DNA of 64,000 nt from CALOBA01 sp942491465. GTDB taxonomy: Bacteria; Pseudomonadota; Gammaproteobacteria; Chromatiales; Chromatiaceae. Below the pieces are notes generated by a model. That model did no database searches. It saw only the letters and a program-made list of their open reading frames with translations, and had not been told where the DNA came from. The position numbers and the translations under genes are program-made. Of the stretch, positions 34,073 to 43,582 are shown piece after piece; within the stretch, counting starts at the first letter, position 1; each line of letters opens with the position of its first letter. The stretch spans positions 115,092 to 179,091 of the forward strand of contig CALOBA010000072.1 of the NCBI GenBank assembly GCA_942491465.1, given 5' to 3'.

Positions 34073-36613
34073 TCAGTAATCGGTGGGTATCAGCGCGCGC
34101 ACGTCGGCGGCGGTGTCGCAGGCCAGGGCCTGCTCGGCCAGGGCCCGGCAGTCGGCCAGCGTGCGCCCGCGCACCTCGGCCTTGACCGCGGGGATGGCCG
34201 GCACGCTGACCGAGAGCTCGTCGACGCCGATGCCGACCAGGATGGCCACCGCCTGCGGGTCACTGGCCATGCCGCCGCAGACGCCGACCCATTTGCCCTC
34301 GGCATGGGCGCCGTCGACGGTCTGCTGGATCAGCCGCAGCACCGCCGGATTCATGCCGTCGGCCTTGGCGCCGAGCTTGGGGTGGCCGCGGTCCATGGCC
34401 AGGGCGTATTGGGTCAGGTCGTTGGTGCCGATGGAGAAGAAGTCGACCTCGCGGGCGAACTGCCGGGCCATGACGGCCGCCGAGGGCACCTCCACCATGA
34501 TGCCCAGCTCCACGGCGTCGACCGCCTGCGCCGCGGCCTCCAGCCGGGCCCGCTCCTCGTCCACCAGGCCCTTCACCGAGCGGATCTCATCGAGGGTGGC
34601 GATCATCGGGAACATCATCTTGAGCCGCCGACCATGCCCGGCGCGCAGGATGGCGCGCACCTGGGTGCGCAGCAGCTCGGGGCGCTCCAGGCCGATGCGC
34701 ACGCCGCGGATGCCGAGGAAGGGGTTCTCCTCCCGCGGCATCGGCAGATAGGGCAGCGGCTTGTCGCCGCCCACATCGAGGGTGCGGATGATCATCGGCC
34801 GGCCGTCCAGCGCATCGGCGATGTCGGCGTAGATCTGCACCTGCTCGTCCTCGCTCGGGGCGGTCTGCCGCTCCAGGTACAGGAACTCCGAGCGCAGCAG
34901 GCCGACGCCCTCCCCGCCCAGGGGCACGCAGCGGCGCGCATCCTCGAGGCCGCCGATGTTGGCCACCACCTCCACGCGATGGCCGTCGGTGGTGGTGGCC
35001 GGCGCATGGGCCGCGGCCAGGTCGGCCTGGCGCTTCTCGGCCAGGCGATGCTTCAGCGTCAGGATGCGATCGACCTCGGTGGGGTCCGGGTCGATGCGCA
35101 GCTGGCCCTTGCCGCCGTCGAGGATCACCTGGCCGCCGTCGGCAAGCTCCAGCGCCCGCGGCTCGATGCCGGCCACCGCCGGGATGTCCAGCGAGCGGGC
35201 GAGGATGGCGACATGGGAAGTGGCGCCGCCGCCGACGGTGGCGAAGCCGAGCACCCGCTTGGGGTCGAGCTTGGCGGTGTCCGACGGCGACAGGTCTTCG
35301 GCGATGAGGATGCTGTCGGCCGGGATCTCGGGCTCTTCCAGGGGCTGGTCGGTGAGGATGGCGAGCACGCGCCGGCCCACATCGCGCAGGTCCGCGGCGC
35401 GCCCGGCGAGCACGGCGTTCTTGAGCTTGGCCAGGCGCTCGGCGTGGGTGGCGTAGGCGCGCTGCCAGGCGAAGGCCGCGCCCTTGCCCTTGGCGATGGC
35501 GCTCTCCGCGATGGCCATCAGGTCCGGGTCTTCGAGCAGCTCTTGGTGGGCGGCGAAGATCGCCGCCTTGGCCGGGTCGGCCTTGGCGCGCAGCTCCGTC
35601 TGCAGCGCCTCCAGCTGGTTCTTGGCGCGCTCCAGGGCCTCCTCCAGGCGGCGGCGCTCGGCGCGGGGCTCGCCGTCGGCCTGCTCCGGCACCCTAATCT
35701 CGTCGCGACGCAGCTGGAACACCCGGCCGACGCCGATGCCGGGGGATGCGGCCACGCCAAGCAGCAGCTTGGGGTCGTCGGAGCGCGGGCGCGGCGCCGG
35801 CGCATTGGCCGGGTCCGGCTCGGTGGTGGCCGGGGCCGGGGCCGGCGCGCTGCCCTCGTCGCCGAGGCCGGCGGCGAGCTCGGGCGCAATGGCGGCGATG
35901 GCGGCATCGGCATCCGGCCCGGTGGCAACCAGGACCACCTTGTCGCCCCGGGCGACCTCCAGGCCCATGATCGCCACCAGGCTCTTGGCGTTGGCCTCAT
36001 CGTCGCCGCGGGTCAGCAGCACGCGCGCGCTAAAGCGCTTGGCCAGGTTGGCGAGCACCGCCGCCGGGCGGGCGTGCAGGCCGGTGGGGTTCGGGATCAG
36101 GATGGCCTCGGAGCTGACGGAGCGGCCCGCGGCCTCGGCCTCGGCCTCGGCGGCGCGGGTCTCGATGGTCAGGAAGACATCGCTGCCGGCCCTTACCAGG
36201 CCGTCGACGGCGCTAATCGATACGACGCGCTCCATGTTGGTGACCAGCACCTGCGTCAGCAGGCTCTTGGCATGGGTGGCCAGATGGTCGGCATCGAACG
36301 CGATCAGCGGATCGCCGGCGGTGACCCTTGCGCCTTCCTCCACCCGGGGGCTGAAGCCCTCGCCCTTCAGGTTCACGGTGTCGAGGCCGATGTGCATCAT
36401 CACCTCAATGCCGTCGGCGGTGGTCAGGGTCAGCGCATGACCGGCCTTGTGCAGCTGGGTGACGACGCCGTCGCAGGGCGCGCAGAGCAGCTCGCAGGTC
36501 GGGTCGATGGAGGCCCCGTCGCCGACCATCTTCTGCGCGAAGACCGGGTCCGGGACCTGTTCCAACGCCACGACGACGCCGTCCAGCGGCGCCTTCAGGA
36601 TCAATGAAGCCAT
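34073..36613 (-). CDS. PTS EIIA-HPr-Enzyme I fusion protein
   Basis: The ATG at 36613 gives 846 residues. Domain order: glucose-type EIIA (about 1-150; active histidine in VMMHIGLDTV), HPr (about 165-255; His in NPTGLHARPAAVL), an Ala/Pro linker, then Enzyme I (about 280-846; phospho-His in GGGATSHVAILAR, catalytic Cys in GVCGGMASDP, and the PEP site LLRSEFLYL). It can carry phosphate from PEP to the EIIB domain of the partner permease by itself. It lies 16 bases before the EIICB gene. A decayed copy of its first third is found at 48585-49424. Confidence 0.93.
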   Translation of the reverse strand: MASLILKAPLDGVVVALEQVPDPVFAQKMVGDGASIDPTCELLCAPCDGVVTQLHKAGHALTLTTADGIEVMMHIGLDTVNLKGEGFSPRVEEGARVTAGDPLIAFDADHLATHAKSLLTQVLVTNMERVVSISAVDGLVRAGSDVFLTIETRAAEAEAEAAGRSVSSEAILIPNPTGLHARPAAVLANLAKRFSARVLLTRGDDEANAKSLVAIMGLEVARGDKVVLVATGPDADAAIAAIAPELAAGLGDEGSAPAPAPATTEPDPANAPAPRPRSDDPKLLLGVAASPGIGVGRVFQLRRDEIRVPEQADGEPRAERRRLEEALERAKNQLEALQTELRAKADPAKAAIFAAHQELLEDPDLMAIAESAIAKGKGAAFAWQRAYATHAERLAKLKNAVLAGRAADLRDVGRRVLAILTDQPLEEPEIPADSILIAEDLSPSDTAKLDPKRVLGFATVGGGATSHVAILARSLDIPAVAGIEPRALELADGGQVILDGGKGQLRIDPDPTEVDRILTLKHRLAEKRQADLAAAHAPATTTDGHRVEVVANIGGLEDARRCVPLGGEGVGLLRSEFLYLERQTAPSEDEQVQIYADIADALDGRPMIIRTLDVGGDKPLPYLPMPREENPFLGIRGVRIGLERPELLRTQVRAILRAGHGRRLKMMFPMIATLDEIRSVKGLVDEERARLEAAAQAVDAVELGIMVEVPSAAVMARQFAREVDFFSIGTNDLTQYALAMDRGHPKLGAKADGMNPAVLRLIQQTVDGAHAEGKWVGVCGGMASDPQAVAILVGIGVDELSVSVPAIPAVKAEVRGRTLADCRALAEQALACDTAADVRALIPTDY

Positions 36614-36627
36614 TGCAGTCGTCCCCG

Positions 36628-37956
36628 CTAGAAGTTCACGCCGACGCGCGCCCCGATGGCCAGGGCATTGTCGATGTCGCCGGTCCCGGCCGGCCGGATG
36701 ATGTACTGGATGTCGGGCTGGAGGCTGATCCCGCGGCTGAAGACGAACTGATGATTGAGCTCGATCACCGCCTCGTAGTCGCGCTCGGGCAGCCCCTGGG
36801 CCCGCCGCCCCCGATTCGACGCGTTGCCGAACCAGCCGCTGGTCACGGCAAACCCGGTGCTGTCTCGGGGTCTGCCGTCGAACAGCCCCTTGTAGACCAG
36901 GCCGGCGTTGAAGAACCAGGGCATGGGGTTGGTGTCGTCGGTGAAGCTGAACACCAGGCCGCCGAAGCCCCAGAGCCCATGCTCCGAGCCCGGCGCTTCG
37001 CGGTAGAGCATCTGATCGGCCAGCACCCAGCCCATGGCGTTGCCGTTCTTGGTGGCGTTGTCGGTGCGCGCGACTGCTTGGAAGTCGCCGTTCATGTAGT
37101 AGCCGCCGAGCTTGTAGGTGCCGGGCAGCGCCGTCTTGGAGTCGCGGTTGACGTGGTAGTGCAGCTCGCCGGCCAGGGTCACGCCGTTGTTGCCCAGGCC
37201 CCAGCTGGTGCCGTGGGCGTTGTGGTCGCGGGCCGCGGGATCTCCCTCCTTGCCCTCCGGGTCGCCGTCGTAGACCGCCGCCTGGATGGTCCACCGTCGC
37301 GACGGGGTGTCGTAGCGCAGGCGCGCGCCCCAGGTCGCCAGCGGATAGGCGGTGAAGGTGAAGGGGTTCTGCAGGAACACCGCCTTGGGGCTGCCGCAGT
37401 AGGCGTTGTTGACGAACTGGCAGTACAGCGGCGAGCGCAGGAAGTCGTCGTTGGCGATCAAACGCCCGTAGGCCAGGTCCAGGCGCTGGTCCAACAGCAC
37501 CGTGTTGAACATCACATTGGAGAGCTTGACGTTCTGCCCGCCGTACAGCTCCTGCACCGTGAACAGGTTGCCGCCCTCGGACGGGGCGATGAACCGCTCC
37601 GACACCGATAGCCCGTCGCGCTTGGAGCCCTTGACGATGAGCCGAGTGGCCGGGATGCCGACGATGCGCTCCAGATCGAAGCCCAGCTCCACGCCGATGT
37701 TGTCGGCATAGGTGCCGCCGAGCACCTCGCCGCCGGAGACGTTGAACATGGGCTCGGAGGTGTAGTTGAGCCCGAAGGTGAAGCCCTGCGCCTGCCAGGC
37801 GTCGCGGGCCGGCCAGCCGCCGAGCAGATAGTCGCTCGCGGGGTAGTCCGAGGCCGGGGCCATGGGCGCGGCAAGCGCAAGGACGAGGGCGGCCCCGGAC
37901 AGGACCGCCGGCATTCCACGGGGCTGGAATGGGGCAATGGATCGATGCATCGGCAT
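36628..37956 (-). CDS. OprB-like carbohydrate-selective porin
   Basis: I chose the ATG at 37956, which follows an AGAGGAG-type ribosome site by about 10 bases and opens a signal peptide (MPAVLSGAALVLALAAPMAPA). The 442-residue product has the OprB features: an early WQAQGFTFGLNYTSEP strand, many aromatic beta strands and a C-terminal strand ending in GARVGVNF with terminal Phe, needed for outer-membrane insertion. It should pass sugars to the PTS encoded just downstream. The gene is duplicated almost perfectly at 49438-50755. Confidence 0.9.
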   Translation of the reverse strand: MPMHRSIAPFQPRGMPAVLSGAALVLALAAPMAPASDYPASDYLLGGWPARDAWQAQGFTFGLNYTSEPMFNVSGGEVLGGTYADNIGVELGFDLERIVGIPATRLIVKGSKRDGLSVSERFIAPSEGGNLFTVQELYGGQNVKLSNVMFNTVLLDQRLDLAYGRLIANDDFLRSPLYCQFVNNAYCGSPKAVFLQNPFTFTAYPLATWGARLRYDTPSRRWTIQAAVYDGDPEGKEGDPAARDHNAHGTSWGLGNNGVTLAGELHYHVNRDSKTALPGTYKLGGYYMNGDFQAVARTDNATKNGNAMGWVLADQMLYREAPGSEHGLWGFGGLVFSFTDDTNPMPWFFNAGLVYKGLFDGRPRDSTGFAVTSGWFGNASNRGRRAQGLPERDYEAVIELNHQFVFSRGISLQPDIQYIIRPAGTGDIDNALAIGARVGVNF

Positions 37957-38303
37957 GGGACGGCGTGCTCCTCTGTTGCATGATCGAGCCCGGAAAAGGC
38001 GGCCTGCCGCCCTTGCCGGCTTCAATCAGATCTTCTCAGGTTGGAGCCGGCGAGCCCGGCCCCGAAGCGCTCGAAACGTCGGCTCCGGAGTGTAAGCCAA
38101 TTGGCCGGAGCGGGCGACCGATACGCCTGCCGGCCCGGCGACATGGCCGCTTTACGCCTGGGGCCAACGCATCGGTGCTCGCAGCTTGGAAAGCACCGGC
38201 GGGGATACTGGATCGCAACCGTGGCCAATGCCAGGTCGAATCATCAAGCCACCGGAGCGAAGAGTATGAACATCCCAAGATCGTTGTCGTAATCGACTAT
38301 CCG

Positions 38304-38436
<133 letters not shown>

Positions 38437-38710
38437 TGATCGCTGCCAAACATGAAGGACCAGCGCATCGCTTGTCTGACCTATTACAAATTGCCTAGTG
38501 CTTTGCCGCGAAAATTCCGAGACCGCCCGCAGCTGTGGGAGCGATTTGCAATCGCGACCGCCGCGACGCGGAAGTCGCGACTGCAAGTCGCTCCCACAGC
38601 ACCGAGTGGGCATGCCGGCGGTCTTGGGACTTCCGCAGCGGTGCACTAGCGAGGATTGGGCTGAGGAGCAATGCAGCGCCCAACAGGGACGCCTGGCCCG
38701 CGGCGGGGAC

Positions 38711-39125
38711 TGGGAGCAGCGGCGTCTCGCCGCTGATCGGCCGCGACGGCAGCCTGCGGCGGCTCGGGGGCGGGACGCCCCCGCTCCGGGGACTGGGAGC
38801 AGCGGCGTCTCGCCGCTGATCGGCCGCGACGGCAGCCTGCGGCGGCTCGGGGGCGGGACGCCCCCGCTCCGGGGACTGGGAGCAGCGGCGTCTCGCCGCT
38901 GATCGGCCGCGGCGGCAGCCTGCGGCGGCTCGGGGGCGGGACGCCCCCGCTCCGGGGACTGGGAGCAGCGGCGTCTCGCCGCTGATCGGCCGCGGACGGC
39001 AGCCTGCGGCGGCTCGGGGGCGACGGGACGCCCCCGCTCCGGGGACTGGGAGCAGCGGCGTCTCGCCGCTGATCGGCCGCGGAGGCAACCTGCGGCGGCT
39101 CGGGGGCGAGACGCCCCCGCTCCAG
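38711..39125. repeat. five tandem copies of an 83-87-bp GC-rich hairpin repeat
   Basis: Copies begin TGGGAGCAGCGGCG at 38711, 38794, 38877, 38960 and 39047. Each unit contains two hairpins, AGCGGCG-TCT-CGCCGCT and GGGGGCG-GGA-CGCCCCC. Periods are 83, 83, 83 and 87 bases. The second block copy at 51540 also has five units but with a different order of unit variants. Confidence 0.9.
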
Positions 39126-39633
39126 GAATAGGAGGTTGGGTCAAGCGAGACGGACTCACCGAGGTCGCAGGGATTGGCGGATCCGTCGGTGCGCTCCTTG
39201 ATCCGTCTTGCGCAGTTACCCTGGATGAATGAGAAGTTACGAAAACGCTTTCCAGGCGGTTGGTTTCCTTTGCGCCTTCGCGTGTGAGGGAGAGGGGATG
39301 TTCAGGTCTTGTGTTTTGCATCCGAATCCCCGTTCTGACTCTGTGCTTTCATGGTCGCGATGCAAAATACAAGACCCCCTCGGCTTGACCCTCTCGGCTC
39401 GTGTTGCTGTCCCGACGATCGGGTTTCTAAGAGTCATTCGCATTTCCGCGTCGCTACGCCCCGCCGTCGGCCCATCACGGCAGAGTTTGGCGGCTTGTTG
39501 CCGCTACCCGCTGCTGTGGCTGGCGTCCGCGCACCGGCGACGGGCCGCCGGAAAACGCTACAGCGCAGATGGCTCTATACTGGGGTGGAATTTGACATAT
39601 TTGGATCCCGACCGATCGCAAAAGGAAATTTCG

Positions 39634-39759
39634 ATGAATCACGGCGCCGTGAACTCCCCGATCAAGCCCAAGGGCAACTGCACCGTCAAAACGCCCCTCG
39701 GCACCGATGGCGGCAGCAGGATTCAGAAGCCCCCAGGACTGAACACCACCCGATCCTAA
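39634..39759 (+). CDS. 41-residue small protein at the head of the toxin-like operon
   Basis: An ATG with a good AAAGGAAA ribosome site seven bases upstream opens a 41-codon frame (MNHGAVNSPIKPKGNCTVKT...). It ends 4 bases before the next gene. The clear ribosome site and tight spacing favour a real gene. Gly/Pro/Lys-rich composition; no family recognised. Confidence 0.5.
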   Translation: MNHGAVNSPIKPKGNCTVKTPLGTDGGSRIQKPPGLNTTRS

Positions 39760-39763
39760 AGCG

Positions 39764-40510
39764 ATGCTCCAGCTTTCCGAACAACAGATGCAGGTTTTCG
39801 CCAGGCAGCGCGAGATGGATTTTCGAGCCGACATGGCTCGGCGTATCGAGTCGTTAGCCCCCTTTCACGTCGCTGCGATGGGCGCCGATGCTCTTCACGC
39901 CTTTATCGAAGACTCCATTGCTCGGGCACGCGATCTCGACATCGTGCAGCGCGATACGACCCGTTTTTGGCTGGAACTCTCGGTCCTTTGGGGCATTGGA
40001 TTCGCGCAGGACCCAAGCTACGGGTTCGCCGCTGATGCGCTGGCGGAGCAGCTGCCCGAGCTGCAAAGAATGCGGGCGCTGCACCGAGCGGCTCGCTGCT
40101 ATATCGAGCGGGCTTGCGGGACAAACGGCGAGCACTTTCGGTCCGCGCTGACGAGGGTTGAGGCGCGCAGTCAATTACCGTTTCCAGACGATATGGCACT
40201 GGATACAGCGACCGTCGCTTCTAATCTGGCAGATATTTGGCCTGAGCGCGCGCAGGTCGTTGGTCGTACGGCCATTCTCTCCGTATCCGAGCAGGGCTCC
40301 TCAATCGCCGAACAGCTCAGGGTCAGCACGAAAAGCGGACGCCTGCTATGTGCCGTGCTGGCTTGGTTTCTCGGCAGCAGCTTTGCAGACGATCCCCAGT
40401 ATCGCTGGCTCCTGGGTACGAGCGAGTCGGCGAACGAGGCGTCGGGGCGTGACTACGCGCTTCGCCGGCGAGCGCTAGCCTACCTCCGCACGGTGCTTCA
40501 AGATGCCTAA
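39764..40510 (+). CDS. hypothetical helical protein of the toxin-like operon
   Basis: A 248-residue soluble, helix-rich protein (MLQLSEQQMQVFARQREMDF, then ARRIESLAPFHVAAMG). It overlaps the following peptidase gene by 8 bases. I do not recognise a named family; proteins of this size commonly accompany secreted-effector genes as chaperones or adaptors, which is an inference. Only its last 30 or so codons survive in the second copy (52109-52201). Confidence 0.65.
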   Translation: MLQLSEQQMQVFARQREMDFRADMARRIESLAPFHVAAMGADALHAFIEDSIARARDLDIVQRDTTRFWLELSVLWGIGFAQDPSYGFAADALAEQLPELQRMRALHRAARCYIERACGTNGEHFRSALTRVEARSQLPFPDDMALDTATVASNLADIWPERAQVVGRTAILSVSEQGSSIAEQLRVSTKSGRLLCAVLAWFLGSSFADDPQYRWLLGTSESANEASGRDYALRRRALAYLRTVLQDA

Positions 40511-42077
40511 TTTCTTCAAATCGATATTTGCCTCTGAGCCTCCAAAGGCGAGTCCCAGAGTCGATGACCCATGCGAGCCCTGTCCACTCCAGGAGCGACC
40601 GGAGCAGGTCTACAAGGTCGTGGTTACTGTGACGACCCGTGCTGGCGATATCCCAGTCACCGGAGTGGTGGTTAATCTCGACGAGGCATTGCTCGGCAAA
40701 ACCGATGAGGAGGGCAAGTCTCCGGAGAGCGCGGTGCGCACCAAACCGACCACTGATATCGAAGTACGCTACTCGAACAACAGCGAGGGCCTGAACGAGG
40801 AGGTGTTTAGCCTGTCGGTCAAAGAGATCGTTGCGGCAGCCAAGACCTTCAAAGCCGGTGATGCCAATCACCTGATCGCCAAGGTGCAGGACGTGTTCGG
40901 ATCGGGAACATCCGCCCTCGGCGGCGACAAGGATTTTTCCGATACCTACGCTGGCACTCCCGATGTGAGCATGACCGACACAACCAATCCCGACGTCAAG
41001 CTGCTCTCGGTTCATGTTCGCCTGGCGACGCTGTCACTCGCTGTTCCGTACCTCAGTCAGGTCGGGCCTGGGGAAACGATCACAATCAAGCCCGCAACCC
41101 CGGCCAATCCAGCCGGTACGCAGAAGAACTACAAGGGATCGATCATCTGCATGCCGACATCGACAAAGATGTGCACCGATTACTGGGGCATCACGAAGCA
41201 AGGAGGCGGCACGTTAAGCCGAAATTTCCTGATGCAGAGCTGCTGGGACGAACACGCGAATCCGAGCCCGGTCTATCCTTGCCCATGGCAGGATTGGGGT
41301 CATCTTCGCCGGGTGGTCGGCAAGCTTGCCGAAGCGGCGCATAAGGGCATCTACAGCGTCGACAGCGGGCCGGCGGGGAGTGGCTCGGCTTCGATCCCGA
41401 GCAACTACGCTGATGCCCTCGTCAAAGAGCTGGCCACCGGCAAACCGGTCGTGACGTCGACCTATGCCACCGCTGGCCACGTGATGTGCGTACGCGGTGC
41501 GGTCGTTGATCACAAGGGCAAGGCACAGTGGCTCATCTTCAACGACCCTTACGGGAATCTGGCCTCGCCGAGCTCGATCTACGACTTTCTGGACATTGCC
41601 GCACCAGTGGGACTGCGTGGGACGAGCACCGCACCTGTGATGAACAACCCCGATGATGTTCGCGCCGTCCGGGAGGTATTAACCCGGCTCGGGCACTACA
41701 GCGGAGCGCTGGATGGTGCGATCAGCGAGAGTGATCCAAAAGACCCCACCGTTATCGCAATCAAGGCGTTTCAAGGCCAAGGCGGAGACGGTCGCGTCGA
41801 TCCCGGAGCAGGAACGGAAAAGCGCTTGAACAAGGCCCTGGCGAATAACACAAGCTCCAGCTACTCAAGTGCCGAAAACGAAAAGAATACGGCCTCGGGG
41901 GCTGGGTCGGCACGCGGGAGACACGTCTATTACAACGGCGAGACCGAGGCAAGGGGACCTGGTAGACCGGTCTCCGGTCGATTCGAGCTGAAGACCCAGA
42001 GTTGGACGTTGGTGATTGAGCCGGTAAAGCCGTTGACCAAGCAGGAGATCAGCAAGCGATTGGTCCCGCACAAGTGA
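40503..42077 (+). CDS. papain/C39-like cysteine peptidase with a peptidoglycan-binding domain, candidate secreted toxin
   Basis: A 524-residue protein. A beta-rich N-terminal domain (about 30-170) precedes a peptidase domain with an oxyanion glutamine Q186 in PYLSQVGPG, a nucleophile C216 in IICMPTSTKM, a histidine H326 in AGHVMCVRG and an acid N347/D348 in FNDPYG, the order of papain/C39-like enzymes. Residues 385-430 resemble a peptidoglycan-binding module (VREVLTRLGHYSGALDG). No signal peptide is present, as in type VI effectors. It overlaps the next gene by 4 bases. A cell-wall amidase toxin is likely; the secretion route is unknown. Confidence 0.75.
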   Translation: MPNFFKSIFASEPPKASPRVDDPCEPCPLQERPEQVYKVVVTVTTRAGDIPVTGVVVNLDEALLGKTDEEGKSPESAVRTKPTTDIEVRYSNNSEGLNEEVFSLSVKEIVAAAKTFKAGDANHLIAKVQDVFGSGTSALGGDKDFSDTYAGTPDVSMTDTTNPDVKLLSVHVRLATLSLAVPYLSQVGPGETITIKPATPANPAGTQKNYKGSIICMPTSTKMCTDYWGITKQGGGTLSRNFLMQSCWDEHANPSPVYPCPWQDWGHLRRVVGKLAEAAHKGIYSVDSGPAGSGSASIPSNYADALVKELATGKPVVTSTYATAGHVMCVRGAVVDHKGKAQWLIFNDPYGNLASPSSIYDFLDIAAPVGLRGTSTAPVMNNPDDVRAVREVLTRLGHYSGALDGAISESDPKDPTVIAIKAFQGQGGDGRVDPGAGTEKRLNKALANNTSSSYSSAENEKNTASGAGSARGRHVYYNGETEARGPGRPVSGRFELKTQSWTLVIEPVKPLTKQEISKRLVPHK

Positions 42078-43372
42078 CCCGTGCCCTGTGCCTCATCGCC
42101 TTGTGGCTCATCGCCAATCCGGCGACCGCAGGCGGCTGTGTGCCCGAGCCTGATGCGGCCGGAATCCGCGAGGTTGCGGCGCTAAGCCAAGCGCATCCGC
42201 CCACTAGGCTCAAGCTGTCCCCGAACGGTTCCGTGCTGGCGGTGGCGAGCCGGGACGCGCCGCTGATGCTGATCCGCATCGAACCGTTGGAGCGGATGCC
42301 GACGCGGGTCGACACATCCGGACTGCAATCGATGGTCTTTGCCCCGGACGGATCCGAGCTTTGGCTTATCGGGCAGGATGGCGACATCCGCAGGGTTGAC
42401 CCGTTGACCGGCCGAGCAATCTCGACGTCCGGGGTCTGGAGCACCACCGTGGGCAGGATCCGGATCGATATGCCGGCGCTGGGCCGGGTCCGGCTTCGCG
42501 GGCCGACCTCAGGGGTCATCCTGCCGGGCCGTCTTGTGACGACCCCCAATGCGGTGCTTCGGGTCGGTGACGGCATCTTTGTCGCGCAACGCCCCGACCA
42601 TCTGCTGCGGTTCGACGGCGAGCGGTTGTTCGGTCAGGCATCGGAAACCGCCGTCGCCGTGGGGGCGATCGCCGTCGCCTGCGACGGTCGCTGTCTGCTG
42701 ACGGCAGCGAGCCCCAGCGCCAAGGAAAGCTTCTTATGGCGACTGTCTCCCTTCGAGCCGACGCCCATGCGGCTTGTGGGACAGGTATTTCTCGATCGAG
42801 GGGAGGCGGCGCTGGATTGCGCCGGGCGCACCGTCCTGCTGCGCGGCAACGGGACGCTTTCACGCCTGAACCTGCCGGTCGGCACCAAATCCGGTCCATC
42901 AACTGCGGACGTCGAAGGTACCGAGCCGCGGCTGACCGGGGACGGGCGCATGCTGTATCTGCGCGACGGAGACCTCGGCTGGCGCATTCTGGACGTAACG
43001 ACCATGCGCGCCCGACCTCGACCGGATTGGCTGACCGGCGACACCTGGGGCATGGTCGCGCCCGCCGGGCGCTACGCGCTGTTCGCGGAAGACGATCGGC
43101 GTCTGCACCTAACGACGACGCCCTATCGCAGCATTGCGCGGCTCAGCGGGGATCACGAGATCGCGCTGCCCCGCTTCAGCGCCACCGGCGCCATGCTCGC
43201 GCTGCGCGGCACAGACGGGTTTCGCCTCTACCGCAGCGCCGACGGCACCCTGCTGGGCGAACTGCCAGGCTCCGAGCTGTTGTTCGATCCGGCGGATCGA
43301 CGCGTGATCAGCGTGGGTGACAATATCCGGATCTTTCAGGTCTTTCCGCGACCTCCTGATCCGTCGAGCTGA
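42074..43372 (+). CDS. periplasmic beta-propeller (WD40/YVTN-like) protein, candidate immunity or partner protein
   Basis: A 432-residue protein with a clear signal peptide (ALCLIALWLIANPATAGG) and repeated blade-like strands such as LKLSPNGSVLAVASRD, MVFAPDGSELWLIGQDG and ISVGDNIRIFQVF. It is translationally coupled to the peptidase gene (ATGA overlap). A periplasmic partner coupled to a cell-wall-acting peptidase without a signal peptide is what an immunity protein would look like; that role is inference. A deleted copy without the signal peptide lies at 52813-53580. Confidence 0.75.
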   Translation: MTRALCLIALWLIANPATAGGCVPEPDAAGIREVAALSQAHPPTRLKLSPNGSVLAVASRDAPLMLIRIEPLERMPTRVDTSGLQSMVFAPDGSELWLIGQDGDIRRVDPLTGRAISTSGVWSTTVGRIRIDMPALGRVRLRGPTSGVILPGRLVTTPNAVLRVGDGIFVAQRPDHLLRFDGERLFGQASETAVAVGAIAVACDGRCLLTAASPSAKESFLWRLSPFEPTPMRLVGQVFLDRGEAALDCAGRTVLLRGNGTLSRLNLPVGTKSGPSTADVEGTEPRLTGDGRMLYLRDGDLGWRILDVTTMRARPRPDWLTGDTWGMVAPAGRYALFAEDDRRLHLTTTPYRSIARLSGDHEIALPRFSATGAMLALRGTDGFRLYRSADGTLLGELPGSELLFDPADRRVISVGDNIRIFQVFPRPPDPSS

Positions 43373-43496
43373 CCAAGCCGCCGCCTCGCTGAGCGCTGCG
43401 CGGGCCACCCGATGGTAAGCGACGGACAACCCTATGGCGCATCGAGCTGGGGCTGGAGCCGGTCCAGCGGCCCGGGTCAGCCCGTCGAGCGGCACG

Positions 43497-43550
43497 CGGC
43501 GCTGGAGCGCCGGGGGATGCGTAACGACGCTGGAGCGTCGTTACGATCAG
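43497..43550 (-). repeat. REP-like palindromic element, copy 4, at the end of the duplicated block
   Basis: CGGCGCTGGAGCGCCG, GGGATGCG, TAACGACGC-TGGAG-CGTCGTTA, CGATCAG. The long duplication stops exactly after this element; the second copy of it is at 53685-53738. Confidence 0.75.
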
Positions 43551-43582
43551 AAAATACAAGAACCTGTCTTCCGCTTTGTTCG

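Noticed and set aside
39229..39630. Possible coding frame upstream of the 41-residue gene
   Set aside because: It crosses RAYT-like inverted repeat ends and lacks protein-like composition; only the part from 39634 has a ribosome site.
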